This document shows positions 33,863 to 44,808 of a stretch of 64,000 nucleotides of DNA, piece after piece. Under the pieces are notes generated by a model. The model had not been told where the DNA came from, did not search any database, and saw only the letters and a program-made list of their open reading frames with translations. Numbering within the stretch: position 1 is the stretch's first letter; every line of letters starts with the position of its first letter. The position numbers were made by a program, and so were the translations under genes. Source of the DNA: Stereocaulon alpinum (lineage: Eukaryota > Ascomycota > Lecanoromycetes > Lecanorales > Stereocaulaceae); assembly GCA_018257865.1 (NCBI GenBank), contig JAEUBA010000088.1:62001-126000 (forward strand). Direction: 5' to 3'.

Positions 33863-34634
33863 TTACTTCAGCATACGAAACAGCTTCGGAGCAGCACATT
33901 GCGTTGCGCAGTGTTGGAGGTGGAAGACTAGACAACGTATCAGTATTCCTGTCCTTTTTCTCCCTCTTTCCCCAGCCATCTAAAAGGGAGAAAGATACTC
34001 ACATTCTTCAACGCAATCTTCCTTGGGGCCCTTGTGCTCTTTGTTTTCGTGCTGCGACCTCACCCGCTCGGCGCACTCATCGTAGTGGTGCTTCGCTGGG
34101 GCGCATTGGGCGGATTTGGCACATTCTGTGGGAGAGGGGATGTTAGCAGGGTTTCAGTATATTATCTAGATGGTGGGAGTGTGCAATTGGTGATTCCTGT
34201 AGCTGGGCGGTCTCGGTTCTAGGGAAGGAGCTGGCAAAATTGGGTAGCCCTCGCTTAACTGACGGCCCAATGCAGATTTCAGAGTCTCAATGATTGCCCC
34301 CAGTGGCATCAACAATTGGAAAAGCAACAAGCTCACCTTCCTCAAGCTTAGGCTTTGGATCCTCGGGCTCCTCTTCCTCTTCCTCCTCTTCTTCCGCCTC
34401 GTCATCACCTCCCTCATCCCCTCCCTCCTCGTCATCACCTCCCTCATCCCCTCCCTCCTCACCACCGTCCTCACCGCCCTCTTCTCCGCCCTCACCTTCA
34501 CCGTCCTCTTTCTCCCCTTCCTCGCTATCATCACCCCCCTCGCCCTTTTCCTCGTCCTCCGGGGGCGCCTCTGCGAGAATCTCGGAGAAGCCAATCGAGG
34601 CGTAGAACTCGCTGAAAATGTCCGAGAAACCCAT
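33863..34634 (-). CDS. qcr6: Cytochrome bc1 complex subunit 6 (hinge protein)
   Basis: Exons 34634..34337, 34125..34003 and 33927..33863 on the minus strand give 161 aa. It begins MGFSDIFSEFYASIGFSEIL, has a very acidic Glu/Asp/Gly-rich region (about residues 26-92), then EPEDPKPKLEEE, and after intron 1 the twin-Cys core CAKSAQCAPAKHHYDECAER with DCVEEFFHLQHCATQCAAPK and LFRMLK. The four conserved Cys of the hinge fold are present. The protein sits on the intermembrane side of complex III, where it helps cytochrome c1-cytochrome c interaction. The acidic tract is expanded by a repeated 24-bp unit (plus strand about 34395-34460), which also creates spurious open frames on the opposite strand. 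Splice joins restore KLEE-EC and EE-FFHL exactly as in the family. Confidence 0.93.
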
Positions 34635-35808
34635 TGCGGCGGCTAGAGAATGTGATGAGCGTGGCCGCTGCGTATGGGAAATGATTGGGTCTGTGGTTGA
34701 CCTAGTGGTAACGGTGGATGGAGATGACGGTGGTGAGACACTTGATTAAGCTTTTTTTGGGAGCTTGGAATTGGGAAGTTCCGATTGGTTGGGGGGTCGG
34801 GCTTGGCGGAGGACGTCCCTTGGTCCTTGCTATTGCATATATCACTGCAATTTAGTACGTTAGTGATATGGAGACTAGACTCTTGTAGATAACGTGAGAT
34901 CGTACGGCATTGATTTAGCTATCGATAGCTACAGGTTTTGGTCAACAGCAGCTTCTTCAGAGGCCCTACGTGGCGTCCACGAGAGCGAATCGAATTTTCC
35001 ACGTTATACCATGGCCGTGAACAGCGTACATCGTTATGCACAAAGTTGACATATAGGTCAAAATACGACGTGTGTGTGTGATTAGAATTGAGCAGGCTCT
35101 GCAATATATCGGGGCTGCCGAGTACACAGCGACATAAGCGTTCTTCGGTTTGATACTGCTTCTAAACGGCAATACCGATTTTCCTGTCATCGGACTGTGT
35201 ATCTCCATTTCATACGATCTGCGCTAGTCTAGACATGTCAACCGTCTGCGTGGGACCCATTTGCTGGCGAGTCTGGCAAAAGGCGGCCGTAGAGCCTGAA
35301 ACATGGGACAAAGCCAAATGCTGATTGACATATTCTGCAACAATAACGTGGTACAATTGGATTACTATTGTGGGAAGACGTATTGTGCGCAACAGATCGA
35401 CAAGTCTTTTGTAGAGTCTTTGCCTTACGGTTTGAAATGAATGTGCGTAAAGTCAACATAGGTTACACCAAGCGTGGATCGAGCGGGAAGGGGGCAGAGA
35501 AGTACCCAACTTAGCACAATCACTTCAAGTAGCATGGCACCTAGCATACCTATGGTGATAGTAGATCGGCAATCAACACTGAGGTGACATAGAGTCTGAA
35601 GTGGTACTATGTGAATATAATATAAAGGCCTTGCGCAAGGACGCGCTTACCTAGCGCGCTAGCAATTCGCGTTTTCTTTCACCAAGTGATAAAGTTTCTC
35701 TAACTCACATGCAACTCGTTCTCATTCCATACTTACATTCTCCGTCGTATAGCGACTGCTGTTCCAGTCTTGTGATCTTTGTCTTTACAAATTTGCACAT
35801 CACCCATC
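34635..35808. other. Divergent intergenic region qcr6/eaf3, no gene seen
   Basis: 1.17 kb upstream of both qcr6 (minus) and eaf3 (plus). No recognisable gene; the short frames near 34919-35459 have no support. Confidence 0.5.
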
Positions 35809-38293
35809 ATGGCTCCCTCAAATATCCCCCAGTACACCAAAGATGAGAAGGTTCTCTGCTTTCACCACGAATTACTCTACGAAGCCAAAGTGCTAGACCT
35901 GAAACACACGATTGAGGGCGATAAGAAGAGCCCCTATCAGTATCGGGTGCACTACAAAGGATGGAAATCTACGTATGTGAAGTGAATTCTTCTACCATCC
36001 CGTTGTGGCTGTTTCACGTTTCACGTTTCAAGTTTCGTCTATTGTAAAGACTTTACCTATTGTCAATTTGGATCCTATTGTTGAGCTCTAGCAGGACCTT
36101 CTCCCAGCCTTCTCGTCTTACAAGTTTCGTCTATTGTGAAGACTTCACCTATTGTCAGTTTGGATCCTATTGTTGAGCTCTAGCGGGACCTTCTCCCAGC
36201 CTCCTTGTCTTACATATACCCTCTGCTTCTCTCGTCTCTTCTTCTATCTTACAACACACTGTCCTACCTTTCGTCTTCCAATCTTGCTCGTCAGGACAAA
36301 TACATATCATCACCTTTCCTCGCATCACTGTCACATTCATCGACGCTGGGCGTCTGTTTCCACCACCTTGCTAGTCAAGAAGCATCTCAAACACCCAACT
36401 GGTTTCCCTTTCCATCGCATCAAACCCATCTACATCGGACGCTGGCCGTCTCTCCTCACACATATCAATTGTCATTTCCCGCATCAGCAAGAACACAATA
36501 CTAATACCTCGTCCACTCTCTGGCAGCTGGGACGACTGGGTACCACAAGACCGCATCCGTAAAAACAACGAAGACAACAAAATCCTCGCCGCCAACCTCA
36601 AAACAGAGATGGAGAGAGTCCAAAAACCAAAAGCTGCTGCTGCGTCCGCCAAGAAGAAGGCCGCGGGCTCCGACCTCAGCTCCACTCGTGGCAGCGAGGA
36701 ACGGCATGCTACTCCTGTGACGGGGCGCGGTCAAAAGCGCGGGAGAGACTATGAAATAGAAAAGGTTCGTGGGAGATCTCTTGTCACACCAAAGTCTCGC
36801 ATGGAAAACAGTCCAACTCCTGGATCGGATAAAGCTGCCTCAGCCCACAAGGAGGATGACACTGCGGAGTCCAGACCTCGAAAGCGACCCAGACGCAACC
36901 TCCCAGTATCCACAGTCCCGACCACCGCCCCCAATATTGCATCCAAATTCCTCATCACTGTGTCTAGCTTGCACCCACCAAGCCGCAAACACTTGGCCCG
37001 CTCCGCCCGTAATCACGGAAACCTAGGCAGCCAAACTTCTAATATGCCGTTGTTGCCTTACACGATTCCCTACGACCAGATTGACCAAGCAGAGGAGGAC
37101 GCTGAATTTCCGCCACTAGGATACATCTACCCCGGAATCCCCGGCCAAAGAAGCCCTGAGGACGAAGGGAGAAACGCAGTCGTCGGCCATCGTGGGGGTT
37201 CACTTTCCCCAAAGGTCAGCGCTTCGTGCCTCGAGACCGCTCCTTCTCCTCGGCGGGCGAAGTCATTAGCCCCAGTGGTGTCTATCACGCCGCCGGTACA
37301 AGTAGCTCCTGTTGTTACCCAAGCTCCTACAGACATGCCAAAGCTCACATTCATCGCGCCCACCAAAGTCAAGAAGGACAAACACCGCTGTCCAGCTGGA
37401 CTGGACGCGGAGCTGTGGCTAGAAGCCCCACCCAACCTGGCGTTGCTAAGTCCACCCGTTCCTCCTCCACGAATTACCTTAGAGGGGATTCAGCTGCGGA
37501 AGAAGAAGGAGCAGCAGAAGCAGAAGAAGAAATCTAAGAAATACGCCTATGTTACCGCCGGAATTCCCTTGGATGATACCCCTGAGGACCTTGAGCCATA
37601 TGTGTGCGAGAAACGCCGTCGTTGTTATCTTAAAATGAACATTAGGTGGCCTTGGGCGCTAACTGACAATTAAATCCACAGGAAGAGACATTCAACTTAC
37701 GCCCCGCCGTGCGTATCCACGTGCCCGACCATTTGAAAGCGCTCCTTGTCGACGACTGGGAGAATGTTACGAAGAACCTTTCCCTTGTACCTTTACCATC
37801 CGATCACCCCGTTAACGAAGTCTTGAATACATACTTTGAAGAAGAAAAGCACAAACGTCGACTTGGCTCTGCCGAAGCCGACCTTTTGGAGGAAGTGGTT
37901 GCAGGTTGCAAGGACTACTTCGAAAAATGCATCGGTCGCATTTTACTTTATCGCTTTGAACGCCAGCAATACGCTGAGGTTCGGAAGCTCTGGGAGGAAG
38001 GCAGAGGAGAATGGGAGGGCAAGAACGCAGGAGATGTCTATGGTGCTGAGCACTTGTGTCGTCTCTTTGGTACGTTACCCAGCTATCTTTTTCAACATCC
38101 CACTAACCCTGGCTCCCAAGTCTCGCTTCCCGAATTGATCGCACAAACGAACATGGATGCGCAGTCCGTCAACAAACTCCGCGAGGAGATCCAGAAATTG
38201 ACTTCATGGCTCGGCAAAAACTCCAATCGTTTCTTTACCGCCGAGTACGAGATTGCGAGTAATGACTACGTGGAGAACAATCGTGGAGTCTAG
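35809..38293 (+). CDS. eaf3: Chromodomain and MRG protein Eaf3 (NuA4/Rpd3S), enlarged linker
   Basis: Exons 35809..35972, 36527..37601, 37682..38069 and 38121..38293 give about 599 aa. The chromodomain is MAPSNIPQYTKDEKVLCFHH, then YQYRVHYKGWKST joined across intron 1 to WDDWVPQDRIRK. The MRG domain begins after intron 2 with EETFNLRPAVRIHVPDHLKA and LLVDDWENVTKN, and ends ELIAQTNMDAQSVNKLREEI and NSNRFFTAEY. Eaf3 binds H3K36-methylated nucleosomes and is shared by the NuA4 acetyltransferase and the Rpd3S deacetylase. Intron 3 (51 nt, in frame) was recognised because it restores CRLFVSLPEL. The linker between the domains is roughly 320 residues longer than the minimum, with about 220 residues of unusual sequence (about 36950-37601). 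The intron 2 donor was taken as GTGTGC (37602) on phase and is the least certain join. Confidence 0.85.
36029..36212 (+). repeat. Tandem duplication of 92 bp inside eaf3 intron 1
   Basis: Two adjacent copies, 36029..36120 and 36121..36212, each beginning CAAGTTTCGTC and ending TTGTCTTA or TCGTCTTA. The few differences I see are transitions (A/G or C/T). The repeat helps explain why this intron is 554 nt, long for this window. Confidence 0.85.
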
Positions 38294-38868
38294 GTGGTGG
38301 TCTGTATGTCTCTCTGTGAGAGTCATTACAAGACCTTCATGTGGAAGGGAGGGTGGACTGGACATCCAATGGCACTTTCGTTGGATATTTCATAGCAGCA
38401 TACGTCTCCAGCGCTGCAGTAGTTTTCTCAATACATTTCAACACCTCTTCCAATTCGCCCTACTTAGACTATACCTCATCAATCTCGAAGTGAAACCATC
38501 CTGCCGTCGTCACTTTGATTCCAGTGATCCAATATGAACGACCCATGGAGATCTTTACTTACTTCCCAAACTTCGTCACTCTTTTTCCTGCACATCGGTA
38601 TAACATCCCCCTTTACTCACCTATCTTTCTCGTGTAGAAAGGCACGCTGTGACTTTTTCACCATAAAAAATCCCATTCAATAGACAGAGAACAGACGGAA
38701 TGAAGACAACAGGTAAGAAACATGTGCATATGTTATGGATAAACTCGTATCGATTACTTCTAACGAACCATAAGCGCCAAAGCGCAAAACGAGCTATTCA
38801 ATAACAATATATGTACAATGCTATTCATGCATGCAACTCAACCTCTGCGCTGCAGAAGACTCGACTTT
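38294..38868. other. Convergent 3' spacer eaf3/kgd1, no gene seen
   Basis: 0.57 kb between the two stop codons; AT-richer than the flanking genes, consistent with two 3' UTRs. Confidence 0.5.
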
Positions 38869-41800
38869 TTACTCTCCTTTCAGCTTATCCTGCGTAACTC
38901 CATAAGCCATCTCCAGCATATCCAGCTCCTCCTTCAAGTGGGTTCCCTTCAAACCAGTAGCTACACTAGCGCTAGGGTTGCGGCCAGCGTACATGACGTG
39001 TTTCCGGTCGTGGTGCTGCGTGTTATTCAGGAGGGTCTCAATCCTAGGTTGTGTGAAACTCCAACAGCCTGCGTTCAGCGGCTCTTCCTGCGCCCAGACG
39101 ATAGTCTTTGCGTTTGGATACTTGTCAAGATTCTCCTTGAGTTGAGCCCATGGGAAGGGATTCAGTTGCTCGATACGAGTGATGGCGACGGAATTTAATT
39201 TCTTCTCGGCACGGTGCTTGTGTAGGGCCACGTATACTTGACCGGTGCAAAGAATTACGCGGTCGATCTGATCAGGAGGGAGAATAGAGTTGTCATTATG
39301 AGCGGGATCGGGAATAATCCATTGGAAGGAGGACTCGCCAGTGAACTCTTCAATGGGCGAGCGGGCAAGCGGATGGCGGAGGAGAGATTTGGAAAAGAAA
39401 AGGATAAGGGCTAGACTAGGATTCAGTATACGCTTGGACAGCGAATTGGGAGAGAACATACGCTTTCTGAATTGTCGGTTCATCTGCCTTCGAAGGATGT
39501 GGAATAGGTTGGAAGGCGAGGTCATATATACAACTTGCATATTGCAGTCTTGATGTTGGCGGTCGAGCTTCTCTGGCGATGGGAATATCCTGGGGTCTTC
39601 GTTGCAGAGTTGTAGGTATCGCTCCATTCTGCCAGAGGAGTGCTCTGGGCCTTGTCCGTCGTAGCCGTGAGGCAATGACATGACTAGACCGGAACGTTGC
39701 AGCCATTTGACCTCTCCCGAAGCAACGAATTGATCGATGATGCACTGGCAGTTGTTGGCAAAATCTCCGAATTGAGCTTCCCATACTACTAAAGCATTTG
39801 GTGATGAAAGTGAGTATCCGTACTCAAAACCAAGTCTGCAAAACAAGTTAGCTGGTGCTGATCAAGAATGCTTGAAGATATCCTACACTCCAAATTCGCT
39901 GAGCGATGAATTTGCGATTACAAAGGAAGCCTGTTTGCTGCTGATGTGCTGGAGTGGCGTATATGTCGCTTCACTATCCTGGTCATGCAGCACTGCGTGA
40001 CGCTGAGAGAAGGTGCCACGCTCAACATCTTGACCTGACACTCTGACATGATGGCCCTCCTCGCACAATGTCCCGAACGCAAGGGCTTCCGCTGTTGACC
40101 AGTCGATGGCTTTGCCTTCGTCGACAGTCTTCTTCCTACTAGCAAGAATTCGCTTCAAATTTCGATGTACATCAAACCCCTCTGGTGCGCCGCCTATCAC
40201 GGCGCCGATGTGCTTGAGCTTTTCTACAGGAACGCCAGTCGGCAGATGAGGTAGGATCTCAGTTGCAAGCTCTTTGGGAGACTTAAATCCGTTCCAGGCT
40301 GATGTGAGCCACTCCTTCGACGTTGGCTGGTAGTCCTTGCTAGCTTCGAAGCTGTTGCTGAGCATGCCCCAGACCCACTTCTTGTGTTCCTCGATGTCGT
40401 CTTTGGTGAAAGATTTCTCCTTGAGCAGCTTCTCTTCATACTTTTGCACAGCCGGTTTCTGTTCGTTGATCTTCTTGTACATCAAAGGCTGCGTGAAAGA
40501 AGGTTGATCAGTCTCGTTGTGACCTTGCTTTCGATAGCAAACAATATCGATGACAACATCCTTCTTGAATTCAGCTCGCCAGTCAGCAGCTATCTGGCAG
40601 ACGAAATTGACAGCCTCGACATCGTCACCATTGACGTGGAAGACTGGAGCATCAATTGCCTTTGCAATGTCCGAGCAGTAAGGGGTTGAGCGGGCGAATC
40701 GAGGATCCGTAGTAAACCCAATCTGGTTGTTGATGATTAGATGTATTGTTCCTCCGGTGGAGTAGGCAGGTAGAGCGTAGAAACCCATGGTCTCATAGAC
40801 AATACCCTGAGCGGCGAAAGCAGCATCTCCGTGTAACAGGACGCCCATCGCTGAGGTGAAGTTCTTCTCGTCGTTGTTATAATGTTGGATGGCCCTGGTC
40901 TTACCCAGAACAACTGGGTCTTCAGCTTCGAGATGAGATGGATTTGCTACTAAAGAAAGCTGCACACGCTTGCCGGAAGGCGTAGGTCGTTCAAAGTTCA
41001 TGCCCAGATGGTACTTGACGTCCCCTGAGCCTTCATCAGAGGGCTCAGCACTACCTCCGAATTCGCTAAAGATTGATTCATTTGGCTTCCTAACGACATT
41101 GCTCAAAACATTCAGCCTCCCACGATGAGGCATGCCAATAATGATATCTTTCACACCAAAGTCGACACTCCTATCGATCAGAGCCTTCATTCCGGGGACG
41201 AGCGTTTCACCGCCTTCCAATCCGAAGCGTTTGTCGTTGGGGTATTTTGTTGCCAGGAAACTCTCAAAACTTGAACTCCATATCAGACGATCTAGTATTC
41301 TACGCTTGTCATCGACGGAGTACTTGTAGGGAGAGGGTATCTCTACGCGATTGCGGATCCAGTCACACTGCTCCCTGTCTGGAATATGAATGAATTCCAC
41401 ACCATAAGAGCCGCAGTACAATCTTTCGCATGTGGCGATAATGTCCCGTAGTGTCATTTTCTCTCTTCCTTCTGACTTGAACCGAGGAAGAATCCCAGGG
41501 CCTAGACTAAACTCTGTATTGAGGTCCTTGTCGGTGAAACTGTAATGGTCAAGTTCCAGCTCTTTGGGCCTATGGTAACCGAAGGCTTCAGCCTCCCCAC
41601 GGATTCCCAATGGATCGGTTTTTGCTTTGTGGTGGCCGCGAGCTTGGTAGGCGCGCACCAAGAGTTGCACCTTGAGATGGTTGGTCACGTCTGGTCCTTC
41701 CCCAGTAGAGAGTCCAGCGCCGGGCATCGCTTGTGTTATACCACCTGTTGGACCTGGAACGATGGTTGGGGGAGGTTGGAAAGCTTGTGACATGGGCATG

Positions 41801-42190
41801 TTGCCGTCTTCCATGTTCTTGAAGTAAACCTGCCATGAGATATGCACACTTGAGGGATCCTCCTTCCACGAGATGTACATCTCGTCTATGTAGTTGGCAG
41901 TATTGCCTTGGAGAAATGAGTCACTGGGGTCCTAAAGGAATGCCTATCAGTATTAAATCCCTCAACATAAATTTCCAACTGGCAGTTCTACTCACGACCC
42001 CCTTATTAGTATCTTCTGCAGCGACGGCATACTGACGACTCTGCACACGCTGAGAAAGTACAGGAAGTCTAGAAGGCCTTGACACTGGCAGCGAAGAGGT
42101 TCTGAGCGTAGCGGTGGAGCATGTCGTCCTGAACGGGTTGGCCCTTTTAGACAGGCAAGTGCCCGACTTGTAGAGAGATGAACGTAACAT
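38869..42190 (-). CDS. kgd1: 2-oxoglutarate dehydrogenase E1 component, mitochondrial
   Basis: Exons 42190..41996, 41931..39887, 39835..39462 and 39410..38869 on the minus strand give 1051 aa, the usual length. The N-terminus is a basic, Ser/Arg-rich mitochondrial presequence (MLRSSLYKSGTCLSKRANPF). Recognised regions are YLDEM-type segment NYIDEMYISWKEDPSS, GMPHRGRLNVLSNV, HLGMNFERPTPSGK, NPSHLEAEDPVVLGK, the thiamine-diphosphate/Mg site HVNGDDVEAVNFVC, CYRKQGHNETDQP, and after intron 2 SEFGVLGFEYGYSL with WEAQFGDFANNCQ. The last intron (39461..39411, 51 nt) is in frame and easily missed; removing it restores RQFRKPLILFFSKSLLRHP. It decarboxylates 2-oxoglutarate in the TCA cycle, passing succinyl groups to the E2 lipoyl domain. 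Divergent from tfb1, 313 bp between start codons. Confidence 0.96.
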
Positions 42191-42503
42191 TGTGAGGGCT
42201 GTAATCTCAACAGCTAAAGAGAGGGTGAGCTTTAGGTGGGATGTACATATTCCAGAAGAGCTCCTCCTTTGTTGACCCTAATAGCAGAGTTGAGCAGCAG
42301 GCAAAACGGCTTGAACGGGTCATAAGCCACCGCCATCGCCAAACAGCGGCTGCCGACGGTGCAGATTCCGCCTCACGCGCTTGGCCGGATGTGGCGCCGG
42401 CTAAACCTCGGTCATAATGTGCAGAACGAGTCATGCACCGACTTTACTTTGCTTCCTTACTGCCTCGCATCCTCTTTGATCATGATATGGAGGTCCGTCT
42501 GAT
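42191..42503. promoter_or_regulatory. Short bidirectional promoter between kgd1 and tfb1
   Basis: Only 313 bp separate the start codons of kgd1 (minus) and tfb1 (plus), so both promoters must lie here or overlap. The region is GC-rich with no clear TATA box. No specific factor site is claimed. Confidence 0.6.
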
Positions 42504-44501
42504 ATGGCACCACCCAGAGGCTCTGCCGCCTATAAGAAGAAAGATGGCACCCTCGCACTCTCCAAGGACAATCGGTCGGTGTCTTGGACACCCGTGGCGC
42601 CTCCAGGATCAAAGCCAGCCTTAACATTAGCGGTCTCAACTATTACGAGTGAGTTTGGGCGACGCGCTTTGTACTGATACTTCGAACTCACAAGATGTTC
42701 AGATCTTCAGCAGACGCCGGCAAGCAGTGCCAAGGTGATGCTAAAGATCTTCGCAACTGCGCCAGGTACTTCGACACCAGAAACTCATGTCTTCTCTCTC
42801 ACCTCCGCTACGACTGCTAGGGCAGAAGCAGATGCCATCAAAGACGCTCTCAGTAAAGCCATACAAACAGCCAAATCGGGAAGCACGCTACCTACTACGC
42901 CAGGTGCCGCTGGAGCTTCCTCAGCTTCCATGGCTATTGCGAGTGCAATATCTTCTGCGGCGGTTGCAGGCTCAGATACGGACGGCTGGTATGATGATGC
43001 GAGGCTTAGACAGGATGTGGAACTCCAGCGATCGTTACTGAAAGCAAATGAACCACTATCGAGGACTTTTGTGGAGTCACTACGCACAAAGCCTGACTCC
43101 ATAACGAGCTCTCAGCTCACGTCACAGTTCTGGTCAACAAGAATACATCTCCTCCGAGCACATGCTATCGAAAAGAATCAAACTAAGGGCGCCTACAATG
43201 TCTTATCTAGCATCAAACCTGTGACTGTGGACAATGCAATTAAGCTTAGCATAAGCAAGGAACAAATACAATTAATCTTCAATCAACATCCTCTTGTCAA
43301 ACGTGTCTACGACGAGAATGTGCCCAAGCTCAGCGAAGAAGCATTCTGGTCTCGCTTTTTTCAGAGCAGGCTGTTCAAGAAGCTGAAAGGAGAACGAATA
43401 TCAGAGAACGATTCCACTGATAATGTTCTGGACAAGTATCTGCATTATGACGACGATGCAGAGAGAGCTAAGCGTCTCCTGGCATCGCATGTGCCACACA
43501 TCATCGATGTCGAGGGCAACGAAGAGAATCATAGCCAGCGGAAAGGGAATCAGCCGGATCTCACTATGCGGCCAACGTCAATTGATAGAGTACCAATCAT
43601 TAGAACCTTGAATGCTTTGAGCGAGAAGATCTTATCCCACGTAGCACCCAACGATGTCGACCCTTCACTACCAATCGGCGTTGACGAAGAGACGTTCAAT
43701 GAGCTCGCACTACGGGATCTGCAAGGCGATGCTGAGGAGAATCGAGTAATACTCAACATCAAAGACCAAAGCCGTTTCTTTAGCTCGGACAAAGAAGGCA
43801 GCGTTTCCGCAGACGCTCTCCTATACGCCAAACAAGACCCAGTCAAAGTGCTCCGATCCATTCAGAAAGACCTCGGCCGCGTCAGCTCCAACACAAATCT
43901 TTCAACCGCCATCGGCGTAGACGATGATAGCGATACTTCCGATGACGAGGCCAACCCAAAGAAACGCCACGTGGGCAGCAAAGCGAGTCTCTCAGCCGCC
44001 ACAGCTCAAATGCTCTCTGCCATAAATGAACAACGCGCTCAGCACGACGACCTCTCCGTGGCCTCTTCAGGTTTCTCCACAGTACAAACATCATCTACTT
44101 CCGGCCTCTCTGCAGCCATCTTTGACCGTCTCTCCCTAACCCACGCCACCACGACCGAGTTCCTCCAACACTTCTGGTCTGCCTTCCTCTCCGGCGACGC
44201 CACCCGCGCCACTGAAGTAGCGAATCTGGTGGAAACGCTGAACAGAGCCATGGACCGCATCAAAGCCGTCGCTACTGACGCCGAAGCGGAAAGACAGAAA
44301 GAAGTCGACAAGCTGAAAAAGCAAGTCCAGGATTTCTTCGAGCGGACTGGCAAAAAGCGAAAAGTCGACTATGAAAGTATCCCTGGCGGTGCGAAGGCCG
44401 TCAACAGCTTGCTTGCGCCCACCGTGAAAGCGATCGGCGTTGCAAGGAGGGACTATGAAAGGGCATTGAAGGAGCAGAGTGAGGACGCTAATGGGGCATA
44501 A
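42504..44501 (+). CDS. tfb1: TFIIH subunit Tfb1 (p62)
   Basis: Exons 42504..42648 and 42703..44501 give 647 aa. Exon 1 encodes MAPPRGSAAYKKKDGTLALS and VSWTPVAPP, the start of the N-terminal PH-like domain. The acceptor TTCAG (42702) was chosen over an earlier AAG because it alone gives STITNLQQTPASSAKVMLKI. Two BSD domains follow: SLRTKPDSITSSQLTSQFWS at about residue 165 and LSEEAFWSRFFQSRLFKKLK at about 265. The C-terminal half has the helical p62 features (LTHATTTEFLQHFWSAFLSG) and a coiled coil. Tfb1 is a core subunit of TFIIH, acting in RNA polymerase II initiation and nucleotide excision repair; the PH domain contacts TFIIE and repair factors. Confidence 0.92.
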
Positions 44502-44808
44502 TTGTTAGACGAAAGCATAGCGAGGGCGTATTCAATCTAGGTTTTGACATTGTGGTGGTTGACTCTAGACAGAGCTGGAGGGCTGATAGACTGCTGTTTC
44601 ATGCAGACATTGTTACGATAAACTTTAAACGGTATTCGAACATTAGCTTTGCTGGGTCATTGGAGCGATTTGAAAGTATGGGTTACATTGTCTATTGAAG
44701 TATCCTAAGAATCTTACTCGGAGCAGAGCCGTATGGAAATCAGATGTGCATTGAAACATAAACACTATATTACAATTCAAATACCAGGGAAAATACACCA
44801 AACACCCC
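44502..44808. other. Convergent 3' spacer, no gene seen
   Basis: 307 bp between the tfb1 stop and the MFS gene stop; presumed 3' UTRs. Confidence 0.5.

Noticed and set aside
34290..34646. Three plus-strand frames over 100 codons (Ser/Pro- and Leu-rich) opposite qcr6
   Set aside because: They mirror the repetitive acidic tract of Qcr6 on the other strand; composition alone opens them.
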